Assembly: GCA_947629415.1 (NCBI GenBank) | Contig: CANRDP010000012.1 | Location: 1 to 39,599, forward strand | Direction: 5' to 3' | Source of the DNA: an uncultured Bacilli bacterium | GTDB taxonomy: Bacteria; Bacillota_I; Bacilli_A; RFN20; CAG-449 | DNA: 39,599 nucleotides | Shown here: one piece after another, positions 6,721-15,772 of the stretch | Numbering within the stretch: position 1 is the stretch's first letter | How the letters are laid out: the number at the start of each line of letters is the position of its first letter | Translations under genes and position numbers: made by a program | The notes under the pieces: generated by a model | Told to the model about the DNA's origin: nothing | The model's database searches: none | What the model saw: the letters and a program-made list of their open reading frames with translations, nothing else

Positions 6721-7708
6721 CTCTTTTTTTGGATATCTCTTTGAAATTTAATAAAAATAATTCAAATCCGTAATAAGGATCGATTTGTCCGGATTTGATT
6801 TTATAATCCAGATCATATAATTGATCCAGAACTGTCTTTGCTGTTTCTTGGTGTATAAAATTCAAATTTCGCAAAGCCAGTTGCACGCGATAAGGATGAA
6901 TAGCCATAACTTTAGCAATGCTATCCTTATCTTTTTTATTCCCTTTTTCGCTTAAATACCCGACTTCTGTCAAAATTCGGAATTGCGAAGCCATTAAAGC
7001 AATTAGCCGCACCGGTTCTTCTTTTAAAATTCGCAAATCATAATAAATTTTTAAAGCCCGTTCCGTATTTCCTTGTATTAAATTCTCGGCAATGGCAAAA
7101 GCATTTTGTTCTAATTTCAATGAAACCATATTTTCGACATCTTCTTTTGTTATTTTCGAAGAATATAAGCACAATTTGTTGGCTTCCATGGTAAATTTCG
7201 CCAGATCATTATCACAACGGTAAAGTAACTCTTGAAAAGCATCATTTGAAATTTCCACGTTTCTCTTTTTGAAATATTGCATACCGATGCCATTTAATTG
7301 ATCGTTTGTTAAATTCTGGGCTTCCTGAATTGTTCCGTATTTATTTATTCTTTTGTAAATTTCGGAACGCGTGGAAATATTACTCCCTTCCAAAAAAAAC
7401 ACAAGATCCGTATATGGTGCAGGATTTTCCAAATATTTTTTCAAGACTTCGTAGTCTTGTATTTTTTCAATATCTACCTTTTCCTTTGATGTTGTTAAAA
7501 AATATGGATCGAAAATGACAATCATTTTTTTGGGAGCAAATAACGCCGGTTTCGATGCTTCGGAAACAATATCCTGGACAGGGACTTCCTTTGCAGATAA
7601 AGAAACATAATTAAATTCATCTACAGTATCACCAAGGAGCATTTCTTTTAATTTTTTTAATTGCTTCTTCAATGTCGGATATTGATCACCATATAAAAAA
7701 TAAATCAT
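6716..7708 (-). CDS. holA: DNA polymerase III delta subunit
   Basis: 330 residues, the usual length. Delta is part of the clamp loader and opens the sliding clamp. Family features: MIYFLYGDQYP at the N-terminus (degenerate nucleotide-binding fold), LFAPKKMIVIFDPYF, LLYRCDNDLAKFTMEANKLCLY and AIAENLIQGNTERALKIYYDL with EPVRLIALMASQFR in the C-terminal collar region, and GFELFLLNF at the end. GGTGAT lies 7-8 bases before the ATG. It follows comEC after 29 bases in the same direction, an arrangement shared with Bacillus, and shares its terminator with rpsT. Confidence 0.93.
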   Translation of the reverse strand: MIYFLYGDQYPTLKKQLKKLKEMLLGDTVDEFNYVSLSAKEVPVQDIVSEASKPALFAPKKMIVIFDPYFLTTSKEKVDIEKIQDYEVLKKYLENPAPYTDLVFFLEGSNISTRSEIYKRINKYGTIQEAQNLTNDQLNGIGMQYFKKRNVEISNDAFQELLYRCDNDLAKFTMEANKLCLYSSKITKEDVENMVSLKLEQNAFAIAENLIQGNTERALKIYYDLRILKEEPVRLIALMASQFRILTEVGYLSEKGNKKDKDSIAKVMAIHPYRVQLALRNLNFIHQETAKTVLDQLYDLDYKIKSGQIDPYYGFELFLLNFKEISKKRV

Positions 7709-7737
7709 TTTCCATCACCTTTTTTCATTATACACAT

Positions 7738-9807
7738 TCAGAAACTTAAAACAAAGTTTTCTGATGGAGATCCACTTTCTTTCTTTTTTCTTTCTTCAAA
7801 ATAAGACGATAAGAAAAAATGCCATGAAGAATTTTCTTTATAATATATGGTTCCTTCAAGATCGGTTCTTCGAATCGAAATATTCAATTTTTCCAATCGC
7901 TTTAATACTTCATTGGAAGGATGATGATAAAAATTATTTTTTCCGCATGAAATAACCGCTTCTGAAGGATGTGTCGCTTTCAAAAATTCTTCACAGGAAG
8001 AAGTATTGCTGCCATGATGTGCTACTTTCAAAATATCCGTCTGAAGATCATAATGATTTATCAACTGTCGTTCAATTTCCGAAGAAATATCTCCGGTAAA
8101 AAGAAAAGTTTTTGAAAAAAAACGAAAATAAATCACCGAAGATTGATCATTGCCATATCCATCATAAGAAAAATGATTATAATTTGTAAAAAGAAAATCT
8201 TGTTCCCGAATAGAATCAAATTGATTTCCCAAAATGACTTTTTTCACGGGAAATTGTCTTTCCAAAGATTCCAAAGCTCCGCTATGATCAAAATCATTAT
8301 GAGATAAAAAAATCAAATCAATATCTTTAATTCCTTTTTTTTGAAAAAATGGTATTAAAACATCGGATGCCACATCTTTATAAGCAAGTCCCCCGGTATC
8401 AATGAGAATGTCGGTATCATAAGAATGAATTAAAGCACAATCTCCTTGACCGACATTTAAAAATGCTACATAAGCATCTTTTTTTAATAGGAATTGATTG
8501 GAACAAAAAATAGAGGAAAAGAAAAGAAAAATAGCGAATACACTGCCTTTTTTGAAATCTTTTTTCTCCAAAAAAAGCAAAAAGAAAAAACTGAAAAGAA
8601 GAAAAAGAATGCAAAATAATATCGGACTTTCAATAAAAAATAAAGGAAGAAATTTCGGTAAAAAAAGAATGACCTGATGTATAAAATCGCCAAGAAAATT
8701 AAAAAGAAAATCTTTTGTAGGAAAAAATAAGAAAAAATAACTTAGAAAATATATTCTCTTAAAAACATACAAAAATATTGGTAAAAGAAAAAAAGAAAAA
8801 GGAGAAATACTCTTTTTTTGAATAACCATGAAGCATAAAAAAACTTCATAAGTAAAGAAATTGCTTACCCCGTTTTTGCAAAATTGAGGAAGGCTTTTCA
8901 TAGCATTTTTCGTAAAATTCAAGAGAAAAGGAATAAAAAAGAGATAATCGAAAACATCCAAAAGGAGATAATTCGGATTTCTTAAAAGTAAAAAAAGAAG
9001 AAAAAAAGAATTGATGACATTTTTTTCCCATTTTTTCCCTTTCTTTTTTTGATTCCAGTCATAGATAAAAGCACGCACAACTCCGATCTTAAATTGCGAA
9101 AAAAGTAAAATCGGAAAACAAATCAAATTACTGAAATATGGATATTTTTCACCAAAAAATCGTTTCTTTATTTTGTCTATCCAATGAAGAAAGGCAGTCA
9201 AAAAATATCCATTGATGGAAAAAAGCATTCCGATTCCTATAAGATAACTTTCTTTTGAAATTTCCGTATTTTCGTTGAAAAATAATGTATCAAAAAGAGC
9301 GTAAGCATTTTGATTTATTCCTTGAAAAAAATAAGTTTTCCACTTTTTCAAAGGACATAAACTTGGAAATTTTCTTTCTAGTTTGAATGGAATAATCTCG
9401 TAATAGATAGATTGATTTTTTAAATAGGTTTCAAAATCAAATTCTCCCTCTAAGGAAGAAAAAGAAATTTCTTTCACTGTCCCTTCAATATAAATAATAT
9501 CGTAATTTTCCAGTGAATTATTTTGATAAGAACAATAATAACGTTTTCCATTGCAATTTAAAATAACATAATTCTCTTTTGCTTTTTCCACAAAAGAAAT
9601 CGCAGCAACGGAAGAATCTTTCCATTTTTGATCTTCAATATTTTTAAGAACAAGTAAAGTGAAAAAAAGAAGAAAAAGAAAAGAAATATTTTTCTTTTTT
9701 TTCATAAGAAGAAGGAAAAAAAGAAAAACTGCACTTCCGATTCCAAGTATTGGATTTAGAAAATGCAGTCCCCAACTGATAAGTAGGGAAAGAACAATAT
9801 ATACCAT
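7738..9807 (-). CDS. comEC: ComEC DNA-uptake channel protein
   Basis: 689 residues. ComEC forms the membrane channel for single-stranded DNA during transformation. In order: two N-terminal helices, an OB-like domain (about 70-150), the multi-helix competence domain (about 175-440), then a metallo-beta-lactamase domain from about 450 (FLNVGQGDCALIHSY, ILIDTGG, LSHNDFDHSG, FTGDIS, VAHHGSNTS, ISCGKNNFYHHPS). The metal ligands are kept, so nuclease activity on the incoming non-transported strand is likely. The competence-domain motif is degenerate (LFSINGYFLTAF). The ATG directly follows the comEA stop (TAAATG) with no separate ribosome site, implying coupled translation. Bacillus comEB is absent. 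Confidence 0.93.
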   Translation of the reverse strand: MVYIVLSLLISWGLHFLNPILGIGSAVFLFFLLLMKKKKNISFLFLLFFTLLVLKNIEDQKWKDSSVAAISFVEKAKENYVILNCNGKRYYCSYQNNSLENYDIIYIEGTVKEISFSSLEGEFDFETYLKNQSIYYEIIPFKLERKFPSLCPLKKWKTYFFQGINQNAYALFDTLFFNENTEISKESYLIGIGMLFSINGYFLTAFLHWIDKIKKRFFGEKYPYFSNLICFPILLFSQFKIGVVRAFIYDWNQKKKGKKWEKNVINSFFLLFLLLRNPNYLLLDVFDYLFFIPFLLNFTKNAMKSLPQFCKNGVSNFFTYEVFLCFMVIQKKSISPFSFFLLPIFLYVFKRIYFLSYFFLFFPTKDFLFNFLGDFIHQVILFLPKFLPLFFIESPILFCILFLLFSFFFLLFLEKKDFKKGSVFAIFLFFSSIFCSNQFLLKKDAYVAFLNVGQGDCALIHSYDTDILIDTGGLAYKDVASDVLIPFFQKKGIKDIDLIFLSHNDFDHSGALESLERQFPVKKVILGNQFDSIREQDFLFTNYNHFSYDGYGNDQSSVIYFRFFSKTFLFTGDISSEIERQLINHYDLQTDILKVAHHGSNTSSCEEFLKATHPSEAVISCGKNNFYHHPSNEVLKRLEKLNISIRRTDLEGTIYYKENSSWHFFLSSYFEERKKKESGSPSENFVLSF

Positions 9808-10356
9808 TTATTTCAAGCGAATATGATCGCGAATTTTTTGGTAAGTAGCGTCGCCGATGCCACTTACATTTTTAATATCTTCCAATGCCAAAAATGGTCC
9901 GTTTTCTTCACGATATGCAATAATTCTTTCCGCTAGCACAAGCGAAATGCCATCTAAAGTGGATAATTGAGATGCTGTAGCAAGATTGATATTGATTTTT
10001 TCCGGTGCCGCCTCAATTTCACATTCCGTGGAATAATTGGATTTCGCTGGAATATAAACCGTACTCCTGTTTTCCAAAGTAGTCTCAATTAAAATTGCTT
10101 CCTGATCCGCACTTTCCAAAAATCCTCCCGCTTTTTCCACTAAATCTCCAATCGTCGCATTCTTGGAAATCGAATAGGAACCGGGATGAACCACCTGCCC
10201 TTCAAGAACCACTCGAATCATATCATCACTTTCTTTTTCTAACACAGAAGCAACGGAATTATTTGGATCCGTTGTCTGAAGATTAGGATCAATTTTTGTA
10301 AAAGTAAAGACCAGCGCAACAACGGCAAGTGCCACAATAGCAATAATTTTGAACAT
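9808..10356 (-). CDS. comEA: ComEA DNA-binding competence protein
   Basis: 182 residues from the ATG at 10356, chosen because AAAGGAGA lies 6 bases ahead; the ORF track begins 20 codons upstream without such a site. An N-terminal membrane anchor (MFKIIAIVALAVVALVFTF) leads to an SLBB-type domain (VVLEGQVVHPGSYSI, residues about 55-110) and a helix-hairpin-helix domain (INLATASQLSTLDGISLVLAERI, then LEDIKNVSGIGDATYQKI). ComEA binds incoming double-stranded DNA at the cell surface and hands it to ComEC. It is followed directly by comEC. Its own promoter is not clear; it lies after the greA terminator. Confidence 0.93.
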   Translation of the reverse strand: MFKIIAIVALAVVALVFTFTKIDPNLQTTDPNNSVASVLEKESDDMIRVVLEGQVVHPGSYSISKNATIGDLVEKAGGFLESADQEAILIETTLENRSTVYIPAKSNYSTECEIEAAPEKININLATASQLSTLDGISLVLAERIIAYREENGPFLALEDIKNVSGIGDATYQKIRDHIRLK

Positions 10357-10405
10357 TGATTTTCTCCTTTCGAAAATACAATAGACTTCGAAAAAAAGAA
10401 AATAC

Positions 10406-10433
10406 AAAAAAATCATCCGAAGATGATTTTTTA
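10406..10433 (-). terminator. greA terminator with TTCG tetraloop
   Basis: On the minus strand the stem AAATCATC / GATGATTT is closed by a TTCG loop and followed by seven T. It contains the greA stop codon (10431-10433). Confidence 0.88.
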
Positions 10434-10901
10434 ACGAACGACTTTATTGATTTTTACCGAATAAGGTTTAGCACATTTTACTAAAACTTTATCGCCGACT
10501 TTATGCCCTATAATTGCTTGAGCCAAAAGGCATTCATTGGAAATTTTACCATTTAAAGGATCTGCTTCCGCCGAACCGACAATTGTATATGTATCCACGG
10601 TGTCTTTATCCAAAGATAATAATTCGACTTTACAACCGACTCCGACAACATTTCCGCTATTTTCATTTTTGATAATTTCGGAATGTGTCAGTAAATTTTC
10701 CAAATATTGAATTCGGCCTTCCACTTCGGCTTGTTTATTCCGAGCAGCATCATAATCCGCATTCTCCGATAAGTCACCTTGAGATTTTGCTTCTTTAATT
10801 TCCTCCGTTACCTGAGGACGCACAACATTTTTTAAATAATTTAATTCTTCTTCAAATTTTTGACGTCCCTCTTCGGTTAATATAATCTTATCTTTTTCCA
10901 T
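10431..10901 (-). CDS. greA: Transcription elongation factor GreA
   Basis: 156 residues, the standard length. GreA rescues backtracked RNA polymerase by stimulating transcript cleavage. The N-terminal coiled coil carries LTEEGRQKFEEELNYLKNV and the tip motif GDLSENADYDAARNKQAEVEGRI, whose D and E residues hold the catalytic metal. The C-terminal FKBP-like domain has GNVVGVGCKVEL, YTIVGSAEADP and GHKVGDKVLV. AGGAGGAG precedes the ATG, and TATAAT (10925-10930) lies about 25 bases upstream, so it probably has its own promoter in addition to read-through from alaS-ruvX. Confidence 0.96.
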   Translation of the reverse strand: MEKDKIILTEEGRQKFEEELNYLKNVVRPQVTEEIKEAKSQGDLSENADYDAARNKQAEVEGRIQYLENLLTHSEIIKNENSGNVVGVGCKVELLSLDKDTVDTYTIVGSAEADPLNGKISNECLLAQAIIGHKVGDKVLVKCAKPYSVKINKVVR

Positions 10902-10950
10902 TTTGCTCCTCCTAAAACGAAATTATTATATACAATCGTTTTTGAAATTA

Positions 10951-11214
10951 CTATTCTTTTTTTGAATTTTCTTGCTCCGATTCGTATTCTTCCAAGATTG
11001 CATCCAATTCATCATATTCTTCATCGGACTCGATATCTTGAATCGTTCCATCTTCCTCAATACGACCGGCAATTAATTCTTCCGGCATCAATTCATCATA
11101 AAAGAACACATAATTCCGATTATTTTCTTGATTTTTGTATGTAAAATAAATTTTTAATTCCGTACGATTACCTTCATCATCAATGAAAACAACTTTATCA
11201 TCGATTATTTTCAT
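10951..11214 (-). CDS. DUF1292 protein (YrzB-like)
   Basis: 87 acidic residues: MKIIDDKVVFIDDEGNRTELKIYFTY, then NYVFFYDE and a closing EYDELDAILEEYESEQENSKK. This matches DUF1292, the small family found next to ruvX in Bacillus (YrzB) and of unknown function. I start it at ATG 11214, which follows AAGGAGA with an 8-base spacer; the track's upstream start is a TTG that would place the ribosome site inside the gene. It overlaps the end of ruvX by 17 bases, so translation is probably coupled. Confidence 0.85.
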   Translation of the reverse strand: MKIIDDKVVFIDDEGNRTELKIYFTYKNQENNRNYVFFYDELMPEELIAGRIEEDGTIQDIESDEEYDELDAILEEYESEQENSKKE

Positions 11215-11641
11215 AAAATTTTCTCCTTTCAAGATATACGCTCAAAATAATTTGCGCAGCTAAACCATCCACTACTTTTTTTCTCTTTTTTCGCGACATA
11301 TCCGCTTCCAATAAATAACGGGTGGCCTGCACGGTCGTACGTCTTTCATCAATCAAGGTCACTTTCACGGAAGGAATCCGATCTTCAATCATTTTCTTGA
11401 AATCCCGACATAAAGCAGAATGTTCGGATTCTTCCCCATTCATATGTAAAGGAAGACCTAAAGCAATTTCTTTAATATCTTCTTTTTTGCAATAATATTC
11501 TACGCGTTCTAAAGCCTTTTCAAAATTTTTCTCTTCAAAGCGAAAGGTTTCAATGGCATTGGAAATCGTCGCAGAAAGATCCGAAAGTGCAATGCCTAAC
11601 GTACAATCGCCTAAATCAAGTCCCATAATTCTATTGTACAT
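11198..11641 (-). CDS. ruvX: RuvX/YqgF Holliday-junction resolvase-like protein (rRNA maturation nuclease)
   Basis: 147 residues with the RNase H-like fold of the YqgF family: IMGLDLGDCTLGIALSD (first acidic residue in LDLG), IALGLPLHMNGEES, VTLIDERRTTVQA and VVDGLAAQIIL (last acidic residue). All active-site acids are present. The family takes part in 16S rRNA 5' maturation and was also proposed to resolve Holliday junctions. The start overlaps the end of alaS by 11 bases and the end overlaps the DUF1292 gene, giving a tight alaS-ruvX-DUF1292 unit as in Bacillus, but without yrzL (ireB). Confidence 0.92.
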   Translation of the reverse strand: MYNRIMGLDLGDCTLGIALSDLSATISNAIETFRFEEKNFEKALERVEYYCKKEDIKEIALGLPLHMNGEESEHSALCRDFKKMIEDRIPSVKVTLIDERRTTVQATRYLLEADMSRKKRKKVVDGLAAQIILSVYLERRKFYENNR

Positions 11642-14249
11642 TGGAAATCTCCTTTTTTATTTCATTGAAAGCCATCGGAAGTTTGGAAACATCCTTACCT
11701 CCTCCTTGTGCCGTATCTTTTCTTCCGCCACCGCTGCCATTTGTCAACATGGCAACTTTACGAACAAGATCTCCGGCCGAAAAATATTTTTGAGCCGTTA
11801 TCGATACACTGCACATATAAGAAATTTTTTCTTGTTCCACCAAAGCAAGAAGCACAATGGAAGGATCAAAGTAAGTTTTTACTTGATCAAAGAAAGAAGA
11901 AAACATCTCTTTATCCATACCCGAAATAGATCGACAAAGTACTTTTATTCCATTAATTTCTTCAAAAGCACCGAAGAATTCTTTTGCTTTTGAAGAGGCA
12001 AGAGAGGCAGTCAAATCATGAATTTTCTTTTTCGAAGCACTTTCTTCTTCCAATAAACTTTGTATTCGTGCAGGTGTTTCCATTACATTCTGCGCATGAG
12101 TCAAATTTGCTATTTGATTCAAAACTCTTTCTTTTTTCTTTAAAAATTCATACGCTTCCTTTGATGTCTTGATTTCAATTCTTCTTATACCGGAAGCGAT
12201 AGCACTCTCACTTGTGATAACAAAAAGTCCGATATCTTTTGTATTTTCCACATGACATCCGCCGCAAAATTCTTTTGAAACATCGTCAAAAAGAACCACC
12301 CGAACTTCTTCACCATATTTTTCCGAAAAAAGAGCCATCGCACCTAATTTTTTTGCTTCTTCCAATGGCAAAACTTTAATAGTCGACGGAATTTCTGCCG
12401 CAATATAAGTATTTACTTCCTTTTCGATTTCCGTTAATTGATCCATGGAAATCTTTCCATTGTAATTAAAATCAAAACGCGCGTATTCGTCGGAAACATA
12501 ACTTCCTTCCTGATGAATGTCATTTCCCAAAACAACCTGCAATGCCTTTTGCAAAAGGTGTAACGCACTATGATTTTTTTGAATTTGTCTCCGTCTTGTT
12601 TTATCTATAGACAAAACAAATTCATCGCCGACACGAATCACACCATATTGTACTTGAACAAAATGAAGATTTTGCTTATTCGGTGCTTTGATAACATTGA
12701 GGACATTCGCCTCGGTTTCCGAATTTTTTATTGTTCCGAAATCATGAATCTGACCACCGGAAGTGGCATAAAAATTGGTAACATCAAAAATAATTTCTCC
12801 TTCATCATCGATTTGATCGACTTTTTTTCCATTTTGAAACAATCCGAGAACTTTTGCTTTTCGATCACTCGGATCGTAAGTAAAAGTCGATTCTTCTTTA
12901 AATTCCATTAAATCAATTGCTTGTGAAGTCATGGATTGCAAGTCTCCACGAGAAGCTCTTGCTCGTTCTTTTTGCAATAGCATTTGTTGTTGAAAAGCTT
13001 TTTCGTCCACTTTTATTCCTTTTTCTTTTGCAATTTCTTCCGTCAATTCAAAAGGAAAACCATAGGTATCATAAAGTTTAAAAGCATCTTCGCCGGATAA
13101 GACATCTTTCACATTGGAAAGCATCTTTGTCAAAAGATTTTCACCGGCAATTAAAGTCGAAGCAAATTTTTCTTCTTCAGATAAAATCATCTTACCAATA
13201 CGCACTTCTTTTTCTTTCAAATAAGGATAAAAAGCTTCCATATTTTTTGCTACCAGAGGAACTAAAGAATATAAGAAAGGTTTTGTGATTCCCAATTTTC
13301 TTAAATAACGGACCGCTCGCCGCAATAATCTTCTCAAAACATAGCCTCGACCTTCATTGGAAAAAGAAGCACCATCGGCTAAAGCAAAAACACAAGTGCG
13401 AATATGATCGGCAATAACACGATATGCCATTTTATATTCTCCTTTATAAGGAAATTTAGCTACTTCTTCCACTGCCTTTATATATGGTAAAAATAAATCG
13501 GTTTCAAAGTTTGTTTCCGTCTCTTGAAAAATACAAGCCAAACGCTCCAATCCCGCACCCGTATCGATATTTTTTCTGGGAAGTTCTTTATATTCTTCTC
13601 GTTTTTTCCCTTGCTCGGCATTATATTGTGAAAAAACAATGTTCCACATTTCGATATATCGATCATTTTCCATCTCTTGAAACATGAGTTTTTCCCCATA
13701 GCCATCCGGATCATATTTTTCACCGCGATCAAAATAAATTTCCGTATTCGGTCCGCAAGGTCCTTCTCCTATTTCCCAAAAATTTTCTTCCGAAGGTACA
13801 AGATGCCCCGGATCAATTCCTAATTCAATCCATAAATTTCTTGTTTCAAGATCGCTTGGATGATACGTAATATATATTTTTTCTTTGGGAATAGCAAACC
13901 ATTTTTCGTCTGTTAATAATTCAAATCCCCAAGTAATAGCCTCTTTACGAAAATAATCACCGATGGAAAAATTTCCCAACATTTCAAAAAATGTATGATG
14001 TCTCGCCGTTTTTCCGACATTTTCTATATCATTTGTACGAATGGATTTTTGTGCATTGGTAATGCGATGATGATTTGTTATTTCCGTACCGTCAAAATAT
14101 TTTTTCAATGCGGCAACACCGGAATTAATCCATAGAAGCGTTGGATCATTATGTGGAATTAACGATGCTCCCGGTTCAACATAATGTTCTTTCGATTGAA
14201 AAAAATCCAGCCACATTTTTCGAATTTCTGCTCCAGTCCAATGTTTCAT
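11631..14249 (-). CDS. alaS: Alanyl-tRNA synthetase
   Basis: 872 residues from the ATG at 14249, which has AAGGAGAA ahead and gives the usual start MKHWTGAEIRKMWLDFF. The track's earlier start lies within the T-box leader. It charges tRNA-Ala. Visible: class II motif 1 region (SLIPHNDPTLLWINSG), motif 2 (HHTFFEMLGNFSIGDYF), GAGLERL motif 3, the editing domain metal ligands HSALHLL and CGGCHVENT, and the C-terminal oligomerisation domain ending in GSGGGRKDTAQGGG. It is controlled by the T-box upstream and begins the alaS-ruvX-DUF1292 operon. Confidence 0.96.
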   Translation of the reverse strand: MKHWTGAEIRKMWLDFFQSKEHYVEPGASLIPHNDPTLLWINSGVAALKKYFDGTEITNHHRITNAQKSIRTNDIENVGKTARHHTFFEMLGNFSIGDYFRKEAITWGFELLTDEKWFAIPKEKIYITYHPSDLETRNLWIELGIDPGHLVPSEENFWEIGEGPCGPNTEIYFDRGEKYDPDGYGEKLMFQEMENDRYIEMWNIVFSQYNAEQGKKREEYKELPRKNIDTGAGLERLACIFQETETNFETDLFLPYIKAVEEVAKFPYKGEYKMAYRVIADHIRTCVFALADGASFSNEGRGYVLRRLLRRAVRYLRKLGITKPFLYSLVPLVAKNMEAFYPYLKEKEVRIGKMILSEEEKFASTLIAGENLLTKMLSNVKDVLSGEDAFKLYDTYGFPFELTEEIAKEKGIKVDEKAFQQQMLLQKERARASRGDLQSMTSQAIDLMEFKEESTFTYDPSDRKAKVLGLFQNGKKVDQIDDEGEIIFDVTNFYATSGGQIHDFGTIKNSETEANVLNVIKAPNKQNLHFVQVQYGVIRVGDEFVLSIDKTRRRQIQKNHSALHLLQKALQVVLGNDIHQEGSYVSDEYARFDFNYNGKISMDQLTEIEKEVNTYIAAEIPSTIKVLPLEEAKKLGAMALFSEKYGEEVRVVLFDDVSKEFCGGCHVENTKDIGLFVITSESAIASGIRRIEIKTSKEAYEFLKKKERVLNQIANLTHAQNVMETPARIQSLLEEESASKKKIHDLTASLASSKAKEFFGAFEEINGIKVLCRSISGMDKEMFSSFFDQVKTYFDPSIVLLALVEQEKISYMCSVSITAQKYFSAGDLVRKVAMLTNGSGGGRKDTAQGGGKDVSKLPMAFNEIKKEISNVQ

Positions 14250-14259
14250 ATATTTTCTC

Positions 14260-14466
14260 CTTAAAATAAAAAAAAGTACCTTCAGGAACGAAAAGATTCG
14301 CGGTACCATCCTGATTCGCTTTTTGCGCACTCAATTCATAGACATTAACGCTGTCCACGGATGCTTTCACATCTGTCTCCGAAGTGGCCACTATTCAGAA
14401 ATGCAAATCTTTCACCAACCGATTTGTCTCTAAACATTCTTTGAATAATTTTTCTTCTTCACCAAC
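14260..14466 (-). promoter_or_regulatory. Alanine T-box riboswitch upstream of alaS
   Basis: The minus strand carries the T-box core GGATGGTACCGCGA (around 14297-14312) and a following hairpin GTACC..GGTAC with a T-run (around 14271-14305), i.e. the antiterminator/terminator switch. Upstream, Stem I is supported by GAAG..CTTC at its base and TATTCA..TGAATA above it. Between these two helices on the 3' side lies GTGGCCA, which offers GCC (14386-14388), an alanine codon, as the specifier. Uncharged tRNA-Ala should stabilise the antiterminator and switch alaS on. The motif is seen; the exact loop assignment is inference. Confidence 0.9.
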
Positions 14467-14472
14467 AAAAGT

Positions 14473-14501
14473 ATTATACGAATCTTTTTTTATTATTGCA
14501 A
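14473..14501 (-). promoter_or_regulatory. alaS promoter
   Basis: TTGCAA (14496-14501), 17 bases, TATAAT (14473-14478) on the minus strand, placing the transcript start near 14466, just before T-box Stem I. Confidence 0.85.
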
Positions 14502-14863
14502 CATTCTTCTTTATCCTTAAAAATATCGTTCATTGCAAAAACAAACAGAAGAAAGAAAAAGAAAAAACACATTATTGGATAAGATGCGTATGAATAAAAA
14601 TCTTTCATTTATATCGATATTGAAAAGAATAATGAGAAGAATGCATACAAAAATCGTTATTTTACAAAAGAGTACTCCCTTTTTATCATTTTCATTTGCT
14701 CTACTGCCGGTTTTGTTTTTTAATCCTTAACTTACATTTCCCCTCATTGTCTCATCTTATTCTTCTTTTAACAAAAAACAAGTTTCAAAATTTTCAAAAT
14801 TATTTTCATATCTTTCAAAGAAAGACATATATCGATTTTTTTTGATACGTTTTCCTATTTCAA
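14502..14863. other. Gene-free AT-rich spacer
   Basis: About 360 bases between the alaS promoter and the end of the DapA-like gene. The only plus-strand ORF (65 codons) has no ribosome site and no recognisable product. A small TCTTTC-AAA-GAAAGA hairpin near 14813-14828 lacks a T-run. I see no RNA gene, repeat or clear terminator. Confidence 0.5.
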
Positions 14864-15685
14864 TTAAAGAAGAAAATCCAATTGATTTTTCTCTTCACCA
14901 TCCAAATGATAATAAGGTAAACGGGAAAAAACAGGCATTTTCATATTTTGCGACAATAAATATTTCATTGCCATGGCACGCGGATAGTCTTCAATGCAAT
15001 TCTCGGCAAATAACAAATAATCTTTCAATATCGAATTCGTAAATTTTTGTTCATCGGTAAAATACTCAGCAATTTCGCTACCAAAAATAGGAATCAAATC
15101 GGAAAAAACACCCTCAATTTGTAAAATCTTTGGTTTCAATAAAGCATTTTTCAAAGAAAGATACAGTGCTATTTTTTTTGTTTTCATAACTTTCATAAGA
15201 AAGGAATAATCCATATTTTCTTCCAAAATTCCTTTAAAAGACGGAAAAGTCTTTTTTAAACGCAATAAAGATAATAAATTCAAATGTCCGTCATCCATGC
15301 CTTTTTCGTGATGAACATAAAAAGGTATATCTTTCATATTTTTCATTTTTTGACGAAGATAAGCTTCATGTCCTCGTGACGATAATTTTGCTTCTTTTAA
15401 GAGAGTAAAAATAATGCCATCCGGTTTTAATTCTTGAATATTTTTCGATTCTTCTTCGGAAAGAAAACCGGAAATTTCATAAAGAAAATTTCTTTTTGTC
15501 TTTTCTTTCAGAAATTGATAAATTTCTTTTTTTTCCTCGACAAGAAAGGTATTTCCTTCCGACGTGGGAGAAAATAAAACAAAAGCATCTGAAAAAATGT
15601 CTTTTTTTACCAGTTGCTCCAATCCTTCGAAATGAATCGTCTTATTTTGATAAAGGGGAATGGGAAGAACAGAAAGTTTTTGCAT
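14864..15685 (-). CDS. DapA/N-acetylneuraminate lyase-superfamily protein, probably catalytically inactive
   Basis: 273 residues that follow the dihydrodipicolinate synthase fold but are very divergent. FEGLEQLVKK and FVLFSPTSEGNTFLVEEKKEIYQ correspond to the usual ..GTTGES..LS..E segment. LKPDGIIFTLL and PFYVHHEKG correspond to the strand with the conserved Tyr (Y123 here). FKGILEENMDYSFL lies where active enzymes have GIKE-, so the Schiff-base Lys is replaced by Leu (L154). The rest continues as LSLKNALL..IEGVFSDLIPIFGSEIAE. The gene lies just after pnp, where Bacillus has dapA-containing genes. I infer a pseudo-enzyme or new activity. GGTGAT precedes the ATG. Confidence 0.6.
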   Translation of the reverse strand: MQKLSVLPIPLYQNKTIHFEGLEQLVKKDIFSDAFVLFSPTSEGNTFLVEEKKEIYQFLKEKTKRNFLYEISGFLSEEESKNIQELKPDGIIFTLLKEAKLSSRGHEAYLRQKMKNMKDIPFYVHHEKGMDDGHLNLLSLLRLKKTFPSFKGILEENMDYSFLMKVMKTKKIALYLSLKNALLKPKILQIEGVFSDLIPIFGSEIAEYFTDEQKFTNSILKDYLLFAENCIEDYPRAMAMKYLLSQNMKMPVFSRLPYYHLDGEEKNQLDFLL

Positions 15686-15740
15686 ATTATCACCATGTTA
15701 AGATATGCAAGAATCTTTACTTTGAGCAAAAATGGTATTT

Positions 15741-15769
15741 AAAAAACTCTGTTGTTCACAGAGTTTTTA
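15741..15769 (-). terminator. pnp terminator
   Basis: Arms AAAAACTCTGT (15742-15752) and ACAGAGTTTTT (15758-15768) with a 5-base loop, directly after the pnp stop. Confidence 0.88.
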
Positions 15770-15772
15770 AAC

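Noticed and set aside
11631-14330. AlaRS start at 14330
   Set aside because: It would translate the T-box core; ATG 14249 has a strong ribosome site and the normal N-terminus.
14176-14391. 71-codon minus-strand ORF overlapping the T-box
   Set aside because: Coding-like only by chance; the DNA is accounted for by the T-box leader and the alaS start.
14533-14730. 65-codon plus-strand ORF in the alaS upstream spacer
   Set aside because: No ribosome site, low-complexity basic start and no recognisable product; likely chance in AT-rich DNA.
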